This document shows, piece after piece, positions 36,660 to 45,347 of a stretch of 64,000 bases of DNA. This DNA is from Prochlorococcus marinus XMU1411 (GTDB taxonomy: Bacteria; Cyanobacteriota; Cyanobacteriia; PCC-6307; Cyanobiaceae): contig NZ_JAAORI010000002.1 of NCBI RefSeq assembly GCF_017696075.1, positions 1-64,000 on the forward strand, in the 5' to 3' direction. Under the pieces are notes generated by a model. It was given only the letters and a program-made list of their open reading frames with translations, made no database searches and was not told the DNA's origin. Made by a program: the position numbers and the translations under genes. Each line of letters opens with the position of its first letter. Positions within the stretch are counted from its first letter, which is position 1.

Positions 36660-37584
36660 GATCTCCCTTATAGTCGGTTTTTGTTGCTAATTCATTTAAG
36701 TCACGCGTACCACTAATAATTTCTCCATTTATTTCCCAGGAAGGAAATCCACTGATTCCTTTCGTTTGGCATAGCTCATACTCATTATCTTTACCATCTT
36801 TAGCACATTCAATCACTTTTAATTCTTTAACTGCTTCTTTACCAAATAATTGTTTCTGATCATGGCAATGTGGACACCAGTATGCACTATACATAACAAT
36901 ATTGTTTTCACTTAAAAATTTTGCAAACTTTACCTTTTGGGGAGAGCTTGAAGTGGTAATTTTTGGCGATACATTTTCAGTGGGGCTTGCAACATCAATA
37001 GCATTAGAGGGGTCAACGTTTGTTGACCAAATTAGGCCCCCAAGAAGGACACTAATGGCTACAATGAAACCTCTAAAAATCATTGGTTCTCTACTTTCGA
37101 ACTTTGCTCCAATCATAGAAATTATAAAGATAGAAAACGATAAAATTGCTGAAAGTATACAAAAAAAGCAATATGCTTGAATCTTAAAAAACATTATATT
37201 TATCAATAAAAAGCTAAATGTTGATGACGCACAAGATATTAGAAATACTAACCACCATAAAAACTTATTTAGTTTTTCTTTCGGTGAAATTAAATTAAGC
37301 GAAAGTATTATTGTGATAAATAATATTGATAAATACGTTATAAATCCAGCTAATGAGAGAGGTATATTGATTTGATTATTTTCAAATAAAGTACCCCAAG
37401 GACTATTTAAAACTGTTTCACAACCATTTTGTATCCCTGGGCATGAAAGCGAAGTAAATAATCCCCAGTTTTTTAAAGTAATCGAACCTGTGTCAACTAT
37501 TCCTATAGTGCTAAGAATTGCGATTATGATTTTTGGCCATTTCAAATCTTTTTTATTTCTTCTGTTTAAAGTCTTAAGGGCCAT
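36649..37584 (-). CDS. VKOR-thioredoxin fusion, disulfide-forming membrane protein
   Basis: Product of 311 residues. An N-terminal VKOR domain with about four or five membrane helices has loop cysteines C48 and C55 (CPGIQNGC) and the active CxxC (CFFC). A C-terminal thioredoxin-like domain has CPHC. Such fusions oxidise thiols in the lumen or periplasm and pass electrons to quinone, taking the role of DsbB/DsbA. Cyanobacterial VKOR (LTO1-like) supports disulfide formation in photosystem assembly in relatives. Confidence 0.94.
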   Translation of the reverse strand: MALKTLNRRNKKDLKWPKIIIAILSTIGIVDTGSITLKNWGLFTSLSCPGIQNGCETVLNSPWGTLFENNQINIPLSLAGFITYLSILFITIILSLNLISPKEKLNKFLWWLVFLISCASSTFSFLLINIMFFKIQAYCFFCILSAILSFSIFIISMIGAKFESREPMIFRGFIVAISVLLGGLIWSTNVDPSNAIDVASPTENVSPKITTSSSPQKVKFAKFLSENNIVMYSAYWCPHCHDQKQLFGKEAVKELKVIECAKDGKDNEYELCQTKGISGFPSWEINGEIISGTRDLNELATKTDYKGDLNF

Positions 37585-37688
37585 AGAAAAGAAAGTTTGT
37601 TATTTACATTATCTATCCTAATATTATCTTGGCATGAGATTTATCTACGAAATGCTGTATAAATCTTTTAATTCTTATTTTTCAAGTT

Positions 37689-39053
37689 GTGAAACAAAAT
37701 AGTCTCAATGTAAAAGAAAAAAAACTATCTAAGGTTGCATTCAGTCATGTTGGTTGTGAGAAAAATCTTGTTGATACTGAACATATGCAAGGCTTATTAG
37801 ATAAAGAGGGTTATGAAGTTGATAGCAATATAAATGATGCAAATGTTGTTGTTGTAAATACTTGCAGTTTTATTGAGACAGCTAGAGAAGAATCTATTAG
37901 AAAAATTCTAGAATATACAAATCAAGGAAAGGAAGTAATAGTTGCAGGCTGTATGGCTCAGCATTTTAAAGATGAGCTTATAAAAGAAATCCCTGAAATA
38001 AAAGGTTTGATTGGAACAGGAGATTATCAAAAGATAGCCAAGGTTTTAGACAGAGTAGAAAAAGGGGAAATCGTTAATGAAGTTTCAAAAATACCGGAAT
38101 TTATTGCAGATGAGGAAATACCTCGTTTTGTAGATAAAAATAAATTTGTTGCTTATCTTCGTATTGCTGAAGGCTGCAACTATAATTGCGCTTTTTGTAT
38201 TATTCCTAAGTTGAGAGGTCCTCAAAGAAGTAGAACAATAGAATCTATAGTTTCAGAAGCTAAAAGTCTTGCAAAACAGGGTATTCAAGAAATCATTTTA
38301 ATTAGTCAAATAACAACTAATTATGGTCAAGATATTTATGGAAAACCATCATTAGCCAAACTTTTGAATGAGCTTTCTAAAGTTCCAATTCCTTGGATAA
38401 GGATACATTATGCTTATCCAACGGGTTTAACTGATGAAGTTATTAGAGCTTTCAAAGATTCAAAGAATATAGTACCTTACTTTGATTTACCACTTCAGCA
38501 TAGTCATCCAGATATATTGAAGAGTATGAATAGACCTTGGCAGGCTTTTTTGAATGAATCAATTTTGGAGAAAATTAGAGATGAAATTCCATCTGCTGTA
38601 TTAAGAACTAGTCTCATTGTTGGATTCCCGGGAGAAAAAAAAGAACATTTTGAACATCTTCTCGAATTTTTGGATAGGCACAAATTTGATCATGTGGGAG
38701 TGTTTATTTTTTCTCCTGAGGAAGGAACTGCAGCTTTTCATTTACCAAATAAAGTTTCCCTAGAGGTTGCAGAGGCAAGAAAAGATAACGTTATTTCAGT
38801 TCAACAAAATATCTCCAAAGATAAAAATCAGTCATATGTTGGTTCAAAAATGAAGATTTTGGTAGAAAAAATATCAGATAATAACGAATTAATAGGTCGG
38901 ACCTATAATTTCGCCCCTGAAATTGACGGAACAGTAATTTTATCTGTTAAGGATAAAATTGATTTGAAAAATTATATTGGTAAATTTGTTGAAGCAAATA
39001 TTTGTTTTGCTGATGAATATGATTTGTATGGAGAGACTATTAAAATTTTATAG
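37689..39053 (+). CDS. rimO: RimO, ribosomal protein uS12 methylthiotransferase
   Basis: Product of 454 residues with a GTG start. N-terminal UPF0004 domain cysteines (GCEKN, NTCSF, AGCMAQ), the radical-SAM motif CNYNCAFC (C163, C167, C170) and a C-terminal TRAM domain are all present. [18 protein letters not shown] is typical of RimO rather than MiaB. It methylthiolates an Asp of ribosomal protein S12. It lies tail-to-tail with petL. Confidence 0.93.
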   Translation: MKQNSLNVKEKKLSKVAFSHVGCEKNLVDTEHMQGLLDKEGYEVDSNINDANVVVVNTCSFIETAREESIRKILEYTNQGKEVIVAGCMAQHFKDELIKEIPEIKGLIGTGDYQKIAKVLDRVEKGEIVNEVSKIPEFIADEEIPRFVDKNKFVAYLRIAEGCNYNCAFCIIPKLRGPQRSRTIESIVSEAKSLAKQGIQEIILISQITTNYGQDIYGKPSLAKLLNELSKVPIPWIRIHYAYPTGLTDEVIRAFKDSKNIVPYFDLPLQHSHPDILKSMNRPWQAFLNESILEKIRDEIPSAVLRTSLIVGFPGEKKEHFEHLLEFLDRHKFDHVGVFIFSPEEGTAAFHLPNKVSLEVAEARKDNVISVQQNISKDKNQSYVGSKMKILVEKISDNNELIGRTYNFAPEIDGTVILSVKDKIDLKNYIGKFVEANICFADEYDLYGETIKIL

Positions 39054-39057
39054 TTTT

Positions 39058-39150
39058 TTAAATTAATTTAACTGCTCTTAAGAGCTTATCTAATGCGAAA
39101 GCAGCTCCAAAACCAAAACCAATAAATGCAAAATAGAAAATGATGTTCAT
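39058..39150 (-). CDS. petL: Probable cytochrome b6f subunit 6 (PetL), 30 aa
   Basis: An ATG at 39148-39150 (complement) opens 30 codons to TAA at 39058-39060. The peptide MNIIFYFAFIGFGFGAAFAL followed by DKLLRAVKLI is a single membrane helix ending with the KLI terminus typical of cyanobacterial PetL. Size (about 30 residues) also fits. PetL is a peripheral one-helix subunit that stabilises the cytochrome b6f complex. It is too short for standard gene lists; the call rests on recognition of the C-terminal pattern. Confidence 0.68.
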   Translation of the reverse strand: MNIIFYFAFIGFGFGAAFALDKLLRAVKLI

Positions 39151-39214
39151 TAATTTTTTTATTTTTATTTAATTTAACATCAGATGAAAAGATTAGATTT
39201 TTTCGTTTAATTTC

Positions 39215-39601
39215 TTAATCTTGGATATATGGTAATCTTTTGTATAAACATTCTTCTGCTTTTTGTAGTTCCCGCCCTAAATATAGGGCATGGTCGAATC
39301 TGGTTATTAAGTCATTTCTTTCTTCAGTGATCATTATTCCAAGTTGTTTAGCACTAATACCTTTAAAAACTTCATTACTAACTCTTTTATTTTGAGAGTC
39401 GCATTTAATTGGTTCATTTGTTTCTGGGTCAAGAGCATATCCGTCATCATTAATATTATTTAGAAAGTGCTCTAAAATTATTTTATTTTCTTCTAAATCT
39501 ACTTTGATAATAAAATAACCTTTTGGATCTAAATCTATATATCGGTTGGATAGGTTATTATCAATGATTGTTTTTTCATCGAAACTGTTCTTAGAATCCA
39601 T
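39215..39601 (-). CDS. DUF4346-like conserved protein (128 aa)
   Basis: Product of 128 residues. After an acidic N-terminus comes YIDLDPKGYFIIKVD, a central LDPETNEPIKCD and the C-terminal HALYLGRELQKAE, which I associate with the cyanobacterial DUF4346 family. It looks like a small soluble alpha/beta domain. Function unknown. It lies on the same strand as the FemAB-like gene, 61 bp downstream of it. Confidence 0.65.
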   Translation of the reverse strand: MDSKNSFDEKTIIDNNLSNRYIDLDPKGYFIIKVDLEENKIILEHFLNNINDDGYALDPETNEPIKCDSQNKRVSNEVFKGISAKQLGIMITEERNDLITRFDHALYLGRELQKAEECLYKRLPYIQD

Positions 39602-39662
39602 TCTTAGAAGTTAATAAAAAACTATATTACTAATATAATCTTTGGTAAAGCCGAATAATTTT

Positions 39663-40817
39663 TTATTTAAAAGGTATGGATTTATTTTCAAAATCAATTT
39701 CCATCTCGGTTTGTTTATTCACTTCATTTAGCCAAGGATAAATTATATTTTCCATATTTTTGTCAAACCACTTATGCATGCTAAAGGTGCTTTTTGCAAA
39801 AAACCCTCTCCGTCTTTTATGTTTACCACCCGCTCCAGGATCAAACAAATGGATACTATTTTTTATTGCCCATTCAATTGGCTGGTAATAGCATAATTCA
39901 AAATGTAAATTAGATATTTCTTCTTGACTACCCCAATATCTACCCCATAAGTTTTTTTGATTTTTAACGCACATCGACATAGCAAAAATTTCATTTGAAT
40001 CATTTTTTGATGCACTAAAAAGTAAAAGATTTTTTTTATTATCAACTAGTGTTTCGAAAAATTTAGATGTTAGATATTTACTTCCCCAAACTCCCCACCT
40101 CGAACAATGCTGTTCATAAAAATTATGCATTTTTTTGAGGATTTCTTGGTTGATATCATCTTCATTAAAAATTTCTACTTTAATGTCTTGTTTAGTAATT
40201 GATTTTCTCTCTTTTTTTATATTTTTTCTCTGATTAGAGTTAAATCTAGATAGAAAATCGTCGAATGTTTTTTCTCCATTACTCCTCCATTCACTGCTGG
40301 AGTTTATCCATTCATAGTATCCCAAAGATTTAAGATAGTTGCCCCAGCATTCATCAATATATAAAAAATTACAACTTAGGATTTTGTTTGTAATCGCAAA
40401 GCTTTCGATATGGTTTATCAGTAAATTTGTGATTTCTTTCTTGTCTTTATTTTTTTTATAAAGAAATTGATATCCATTTACAGGACTATAAGGACTCATT
40501 CCAATTAATTTAGGGTAATAATTTAAATTCAGCTCTTGAGCCAATCTTGCAAATGATTGGTCAAAAATGAATTCTCCATAGCTATGATTTTTTAAAAAAA
40601 GTGGGGCAATTCCTAGTATTTCTTCATTTTTATAAGCAACAAAATATAGAGGCTGCCAACCAGTTTCTCTTGAAACACTTTTAGACATCTCAAGGTTTTT
40701 AATCCAATTCCATTCATAAAATGGATTATTAATTTCATTTGCTAATTCATTCCATATCTCCTTGGAGATTTCCTTAATTGACAATTTGATTTCAACTTTA
40801 TGTATTTTTTGGTTCAT
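39663..40817 (-). CDS. FemAB-like/GNAT family acyltransferase (DUF482 type)
   Basis: Product of 384 residues. The two GNAT-like halves show the FemAB_like pattern: FYEWNWIKNLE, GWQPLYFVAYKNEEILGIAPLFLK, split as GWQPLYFVAYKNEE and ILGIAPLFLK, then SPYSPVNGYQF and FDPGAGGKHKRRRGF near the C-terminus. Database members carry names such as 'peptidogalycan biosynthesis protein', but substrate is unknown. It lies 17 bp after the reductase gene. Confidence 0.85.
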   Translation of the reverse strand: MNQKIHKVEIKLSIKEISKEIWNELANEINNPFYEWNWIKNLEMSKSVSRETGWQPLYFVAYKNEEILGIAPLFLKNHSYGEFIFDQSFARLAQELNLNYYPKLIGMSPYSPVNGYQFLYKKNKDKKEITNLLINHIESFAITNKILSCNFLYIDECWGNYLKSLGYYEWINSSSEWRSNGEKTFDDFLSRFNSNQRKNIKKERKSITKQDIKVEIFNEDDINQEILKKMHNFYEQHCSRWGVWGSKYLTSKFFETLVDNKKNLLLFSASKNDSNEIFAMSMCVKNQKNLWGRYWGSQEEISNLHFELCYYQPIEWAIKNSIHLFDPGAGGKHKRRRGFFAKSTFSMHKWFDKNMENIIYPWLNEVNKQTEMEIDFENKSIPFK

Positions 40818-40834
40818 TTATTATTGAAACTATT

Positions 40835-41485
40835 TCAAATCTTTTTGTAATGAACATGGATTTCATTATTCATTAAATTTTTAATTGATTTTATTTCCCA
40901 TAGCCTTTTGAGATTAAAAATCGCATTTGTTTGTTCTGGAGGGATCCATGTATATCTACCTCCAATAATTCGTGGAATTATTGTAATTTTTATATCTGTT
41001 ATTAAATCCTCTTTTATAAATGAATTTATAAGTTTTGCACCTCCTAAAAGAGCTAGATCATTTATCCCTTTTTTTTTAAGTGAAATTAAAGTTTTTTTCC
41101 ATGAATCTTCGAAAAAGAGTTCTTTCTCGAATTCATTATTCGACGAATTATCAACTTTACTTGAGCTTATTAGCCATCTTCTAATTGGTTGACGAAAGTA
41201 TTTCCAATTACTGTTAAATTTTTTGCTATTTGAAGCAACTATAGAAATTGGTTGACTTTTTGATATATTTACTTTGTCATTATCAGTGTGATTTTTAACT
41301 AGGAAAGTTGATTGATGAGCTATTAAAGTACCTAAACCAAAAATGGTGGCGTCAACCATTGATAAGTTTTGATTTAATATTTTTTTATCTTCATCGCTGC
41401 CAAGATGCGATTCTCCACCTCCAGGAAATGCAATTCTCCCATCAAGACTTGATGCTATAACAATTATTACTCTTGGGATATTCAA
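40835..41485 (-). CDS. RibD C-terminal-domain (DHFR-like) reductase
   Basis: Product of 216 residues. The opening VIIVIASSLDGRIAFPGGGESHLGS, split as VIIVIASSLDGRIAF and PGGGESHLGS, is typical of the RibD C-terminal/dihydrofolate-reductase-like fold. GLGTLIAH, ALLGGAKLIN and IIPRIIGG follow. It lacks the deaminase domain of full RibD. It overlaps the duplicated PTPS gene by 4 bp (ATGA), so a pterin substrate is suspected. A missing riboflavin role cannot be excluded. Confidence 0.85.
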   Translation of the reverse strand: MNIPRVIIVIASSLDGRIAFPGGGESHLGSDEDKKILNQNLSMVDATIFGLGTLIAHQSTFLVKNHTDNDKVNISKSQPISIVASNSKKFNSNWKYFRQPIRRWLISSSKVDNSSNNEFEKELFFEDSWKKTLISLKKKGINDLALLGGAKLINSFIKEDLITDIKITIIPRIIGGRYTWIPPEQTNAIFNLKRLWEIKSIKNLMNNEIHVHYKKI

Positions 41486-42408
41486 GTTTGCGTTACTAAA
41501 CTATTTTCCAATTTCAACTTCAACGAATTGGTCAACTTTTGATCAACATAAATTTCTGCAGCATTATTTGGGCTCTCCTGGAGTCTTATTTTGTATAATG
41601 TTGCACCAAGATTATGTATTGGTTTCTTAAGAATATCAGAAATATATAAAGCTATATTTTCAGCAGTTGGAACACAACTATGGAAAAATTCTATGTCTTT
41701 ATTAAGAAAAGTATGATCTAGTTGTTCAACAACTAAATCGTTAATTATCTCTTGCAGGGCAGATAAGTCGCAAACCATTCCTGTTCTTTTATCAATGTCT
41801 CCTTTTACAGTTATATCGACAAGATAGTTATGACCATGTCCATTAACTCTGGCACATTTCCCATAGATTTTTTTATTTTCATCAAAGGATATCTCTTCTT
41901 TTGCAAGTCTATGAGCGGCTGCAAAATGAGTTTGTACTGTTAAAAATGCTTCCATGTTTTTTCCAAAATAATCTGCCCATAAATTTGGGTTTTCATAAAG
42001 TCTTAGACTTGTAAGAGGTAAATCATCCTTCAGACGACTCCAAATGACCTTTACTAATGCTTCAGTTGTGGGAAGTATACCTTCTTGATTATTAACATTA
42101 AATTCAGGCCAGACATCATTTAAAAAACGAAAATCTAATTGTCCAGTAACCTTATCTTTAATAGAGTGTTTTACATCAGAGAGATTAAGTACCATTCCAT
42201 CAGAGTCTAGTTCTCCACCCATTGAAACAATAAGTTCATAATTATGACCATGACCTGGTGCAATACTGCACTTTCCAAAAAGAGATAAATTTTCTTCTGG
42301 GCTTTTTTCAGGAAGCCAATAACGGTGACTAGAACTAAAGCAGGCACGTCGAGTTATGACGCATTCACGTCCTTTTCCATGAGATGGTTTGGATTGTGTA
42401 GAAGTCAT
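41482..42408 (-). CDS. Tandem 6-pyruvoyl-tetrahydropterin synthase/QueD-like protein
   Basis: Product of 308 residues with two PTPS domains. Domain 1 (residues ~15-145) has zinc His28, His53 and His55, Cys47 and Glu116. Domain 2 (residues ~155-300) has zinc His166, His191 and His193, Cys185, Asp231, His232 and Glu250. In domain 1 the catalytic LDHxxLN motif reads LDFRFLN, so the His is Phe93, and this copy is probably impaired. The family converts dihydroneopterin triphosphate to 6-pyruvoyl- or 6-carboxy-tetrahydropterin. The coupled reductase suggests a biopterin-like pathway. Confidence 0.9.
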   Translation of the reverse strand: MTSTQSKPSHGKGRECVITRRACFSSSHRYWLPEKSPEENLSLFGKCSIAPGHGHNYELIVSMGGELDSDGMVLNLSDVKHSIKDKVTGQLDFRFLNDVWPEFNVNNQEGILPTTEALVKVIWSRLKDDLPLTSLRLYENPNLWADYFGKNMEAFLTVQTHFAAAHRLAKEEISFDENKKIYGKCARVNGHGHNYLVDITVKGDIDKRTGMVCDLSALQEIINDLVVEQLDHTFLNKDIEFFHSCVPTAENIALYISDILKKPIHNLGATLYKIRLQESPNNAAEIYVDQKLTNSLKLKLENSLVTQT

Positions 42409-42458
42409 ACCTGTCTGCGATAATACTATCTTAAGGTTTTAAATACGCTTTTGTCTTT

Positions 42459-43016
42459 ATGGAACAATCCATTATCGAAAAAACAGTTCATGCTATTAAG
42501 GGTAGAAGCATATTTTTAATAGGAATGATGGGTTCTGGTAAGTCACAAACTGGTTTGAAGCTGGCTGAATTATTGAAGTATAAATACATTGATTTAGATT
42601 CATTAATAGAGAAGTTGGCAAAAAAATCTATCAATCAAATTTTTAAGGATGAAGGAGAAGATGATTTCCGCGAATTAGAAGCAAACTGCCTTAAAGAAAC
42701 TATCAAAATTCCTTCATTAGTAATCTCAACTGGGGGAGGAATAGTTACCAAATCGGAAAACTGGGGATTCTTAAGACAGGGAATAATTGCTTGGATAGAT
42801 CTCGACAAAGATATAGCAATTGAAAGATTGAAAAATGAAATTAAAAATAGGCCACTTCTTCAGGGAAAGAATCTAAATGATCTATATATGAGCATTTTTA
42901 AATCTAGAGAAAATTTGTATTCTCAAGCAGATTTAAGAATTCAAGTAAAAAAAGAAAATATTGAAGAAGTTGCTATGAAAATAATTAATGCAATTCATAA
43001 AGAAATAATCAGTTAA
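42459..43016 (+). CDS. aroK: Shikimate kinase
   Basis: Product of 185 residues. It phosphorylates shikimate in aromatic amino acid synthesis. It has Walker A GMMGSGKSQ (22-30), the shikimate Asp pair in YIDLDSLIE, and STGGGIV. The usual KST of the P-loop reads KSQ. The RPLL lid motif is present. It is divergent from the PTPS operon across 50 bp, and its stop overlaps that of the CRR7-like gene by 4 bp. Confidence 0.95.
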   Translation: MEQSIIEKTVHAIKGRSIFLIGMMGSGKSQTGLKLAELLKYKYIDLDSLIEKLAKKSINQIFKDEGEDDFRELEANCLKETIKIPSLVISTGGGIVTKSENWGFLRQGIIAWIDLDKDIAIERLKNEIKNRPLLQGKNLNDLYMSIFKSRENLYSQADLRIQVKKENIEEVAMKIINAIHKEIIS

Positions 43017-43270
43017 TCTGGTTTAATTCTTACTGCAAACCATTTGATAACGTATCCTAATTTTATTTCTAATTCATAAGTGCTTTCCAATAATTCTTCA
43101 AAAAATTCCTGATCAGGATCTTCTATATTTTGATATATTGTTTGTGTTTCTGTCTTACTAAGCCAATTCTTCAACCATAAAATTGCTTCTTGTTTTGATA
43201 CAATTTTTTCCTTCGAATCTGGCTCTAATAATACATAATGATCTGATGCTCTTATTAGTGGATTTGACAT
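43013..43270 (-). CDS. CRR7-like protein (chlororespiratory reduction 7 family)
   Basis: Product of 85 residues. DHYVLLEPDSKEKIVSKQEA, a conserved WLKNWL, and the C-terminal GYVIKWFAVRIKP resemble the CRR7 family. The plant member is required for assembly of the chloroplast NDH complex. It would be a small soluble NDH assembly factor. The name rests on pattern memory, so moderate confidence. It is divergent from the secreted protein gene with a 1-bp gap. Confidence 0.6.
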   Translation of the reverse strand: MSNPLIRASDHYVLLEPDSKEKIVSKQEAILWLKNWLSKTETQTIYQNIEDPDQEFFEELLESTYELEIKLGYVIKWFAVRIKPD

Positions 43271-43271
43271 A

Positions 43272-43979
43272 ATGAAAATTCTTCTTGGATTAATTCTTTG
43301 CTTGATTTTTCAAGGAATTTTTTTAGAAAGTTCTTTTGCTCTCGTAGATTCTAACGTACGAGAGTTTTTAGAAAATCGTGTAAATCAATGGCCAGAATTA
43401 TATTTGCCAAATTTTAAATTATCGGATACTTCTAAGGATTTAATTTATCCTAAATGGTTCGAGGGGAATTGGCTTGTTACTTCTCAAGATATAGTTAATG
43501 ATTCAGAAGAGCCAGTTATTTATAAAGTAAATTTCTTTAAGAATGATTCAGATTTAATTGTTGGTAATCGTGCAAAAAATTCTGAATCTATTGGAAAAGC
43601 AATATTTGGTGAAACCTTAATCAAGGTTGTAAATGATCCTCAATCTATTAATAATCAAATTACTTATTTGAAAGATGATTTTTATATTGATTCAAGAATT
43701 ACAGGGAGAAATCAGATCCAAGATAATGATATTTTTTTCGCAGATGAGCTAGTTATACAAACAGCACATAAGCCAGGTGCTTCAAGGATTAATCAGGTAG
43801 AGACCATTAGTAAATTTCAAAAATGTTCTGAAGAAATATTGGAAGTTGATAATTCAATCAAACCATCAATTTGTGGAGTGCAATATGTTGCTTCTTATGG
43901 TTCAAAAGTTGGTGATCCTTCTATTCATGCTATCAAAACAAATAAATATAAATTGAAGTTTGAATTTATTGAGAGTTAG
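43272..43979 (+). CDS. Secreted conserved cyanobacterial protein (possibly DUF6816)
   Basis: Product of 235 residues. A clear signal peptide (ILLGLILCLIFQGIFLESSFA) at residues ~3-23 directs it to the lumen or periplasm. The mature part contains WFEGNWLVTSQ and a beta-rich body with two Cys near the C-terminus (KCSEE and SICGV), possibly disulfide-bonded. The pattern suggests the DUF6816 family shared with plants, but I am unsure. It overlaps the GST gene by 14 bp. Confidence 0.7.
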   Translation: MKILLGLILCLIFQGIFLESSFALVDSNVREFLENRVNQWPELYLPNFKLSDTSKDLIYPKWFEGNWLVTSQDIVNDSEEPVIYKVNFFKNDSDLIVGNRAKNSESIGKAIFGETLIKVVNDPQSINNQITYLKDDFYIDSRITGRNQIQDNDIFFADELVIQTAHKPGASRINQVETISKFQKCSEEILEVDNSIKPSICGVQYVASYGSKVGDPSIHAIKTNKYKLKFEFIES

Positions 43980-44691
43980 CACTAAAAAGATATTCTTCTA
44001 AGTTGTTCCTCCAAATGAAAAGATTTTCTAAATAAGGGTTGTTTATGTATTCTTGGCTCCCCTCTCCTGAAAGAATTGGTCCTGCAGACTTTGGAAATTT
44101 AATAAGGGATAATTGAGCAGCAATTGAAATATCTGCAATTGATAAACTATCTCCAACTAAATATTTCTTGTTGATCAAGGATTTTGATAAGGCTTCCAGT
44201 AATTTTTGGAGTTCTAAATTATCTTTAGAAGATAAAACTACATTAGAAATTTTACTAAGATTTTCAAAAGGTAATTTATCAACAATACTTTTAACTGAAG
44301 AAGGTATTTCATTTGGAAGTAATGCAGTTCTTAGCTGTGGATTTTCTATTGCAGATTTTATTAAAGTTTTTCTACAAGTTGTAGCCATTGTAGTATCTGC
44401 CCAGTCTTCAATTAGTTTGCATTGTGCAAATAATATTGGATCCTCTGGAAACAGTGGATTGTTTTCATTTTTTTTATCTATATATTCGCAAATAGTTGAA
44501 GAGTCATTAATAACTTGATCATTACTATCGACTATTACAGGTACTTGTTTTTGACCTGATAATTTAAAGATTTCAAATTGGCCTATTCCAGGTGTTACTT
44601 CTTCAACTCGATATTGTAGTTTTTTTGCATGAAGAGCCATTCTTGTTTTTAAACAAAAAGCACTATGCCTAAATTGATATAATGTAATCAT
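43966..44691 (-). CDS. Glutathione S-transferase family protein
   Basis: Product of 241 residues. The N-terminal thioredoxin-fold domain has LYQFRHSAFCLKTRMAL, QKQVPVIVD (cis-Pro) and INDSSTICEYID. An all-helical C-terminal domain follows, with GDSLSIADISIAAQL. The group is soluble glutathione transferase-like; substrate unknown. It lies divergent from ycf33. Confidence 0.88.
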   Translation of the reverse strand: MITLYQFRHSAFCLKTRMALHAKKLQYRVEEVTPGIGQFEIFKLSGQKQVPVIVDSNDQVINDSSTICEYIDKKNENNPLFPEDPILFAQCKLIEDWADTTMATTCRKTLIKSAIENPQLRTALLPNEIPSSVKSIVDKLPFENLSKISNVVLSSKDNLELQKLLEALSKSLINKKYLVGDSLSIADISIAAQLSLIKFPKSAGPILSGEGSQEYINNPYLENLFIWRNNLEEYLFSANSQ

Positions 44692-44745
44692 GCTGTTTAA
44701 TGTTTGTTAAAACTTAGCTAAAAAAGTAATCTATTTGTGGAGCTG

Positions 44746-44955
44746 ATGGGCGAATTCTTCTCTAATGTTGCGAGATATCCAAAGTATTTGATATCTATCA
44801 TTGTTGGGGGACTTGTTGCTTTGCTTGAACCTTTATTCAAGAATAGATCAAATCCACTCACAATAGTAGGTTTGATATCTTCTGTCTTAAGTGCTTTCAT
44901 AACTGTTTATTTTGTCTTGCAAGCGATGACAAACCCAATAAATTTACAAACATAA
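44746..44955 (+). CDS. ycf33: DUF751/Ycf33 family thylakoid-type membrane protein
   Basis: Product of 69 residues from the ATG at 44746, which gives the family opening MGEFFSNVARYPKYLISII; a GTG three codons upstream is less apt. It has two membrane segments and no motif of known function. Ycf33 is encoded in many plastids. Its TAA overlaps the rbfA ATG by one base (TAATG), so the two are translated together. Confidence 0.82.
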   Translation: MGEFFSNVARYPKYLISIIVGGLVALLEPLFKNRSNPLTIVGLISSVLSAFITVYFVLQAMTNPINLQT

Positions 44956-45347
44956 TGCCAAATAATTACCGTCTTGCAAAAGTTTCTTCTCTTTTGAAGA
45001 AAGAAATAACCCTTATTTTGCAGAATGATTTAGAAAATGATCTTATTAGAGATCATTTCGTCAATATTTCTAAGATTGATTTATCACGTGATTTGCAACA
45101 CTGTAAAATTTATATAACTTCAACTGCTCAAGAGAAAGTGAGGAAAGAAATTGTATCAAACTTGAATACTGCTAAAAGCTCTATAAGGCATAGTTTAGGA
45201 AAAAGAATTGAGATGAGAAGAGTTCCAGAGATAATTTTTAAAGACGATGTTGTTCTTGATAAAGGATTATCAGTCTTGAAACTTCTCGATGAATTAAAAA
45301 ATAACAATCAAAATCTTAATGTTGAGGATAAGGATGCCAAAAGTTGA
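44955..45347 (+). CDS. rbfA: Ribosome-binding factor A
   Basis: Product of 130 residues. KH-type RNA-binding protein that matures the 16S rRNA 5' end in the 30S subunit. It opens with SSLLKKEITLILQ and contains ISKIDLSRDLQHCKIYIT, split as ISKIDLSRDL and QHCKIYIT, and RMRR-like EMRRVPEIIF. It follows ycf33 with a one-base overlap and overlaps hemD at its 3' end. Confidence 0.95.
   Translation: MPNNYRLAKVSSLLKKEITLILQNDLENDLIRDHFVNISKIDLSRDLQHCKIYITSTAQEKVRKEIVSNLNTAKSSIRHSLGKRIEMRRVPEIIFKDDVVLDKGLSVLKLLDELKNNNQNLNVEDKDAKS

Noticed and set aside
43272-43979. Considered as a periplasmic binding protein
   Set aside because: It has a signal peptide but none of the two-lobed substrate-binding motifs, and no transporter gene is adjacent.
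44168-44518. 116-aa plus-strand ORF inside the GST gene
   Set aside because: The minus-strand GST frame carries clear family motifs; the antisense frame has none and no ribosome site.
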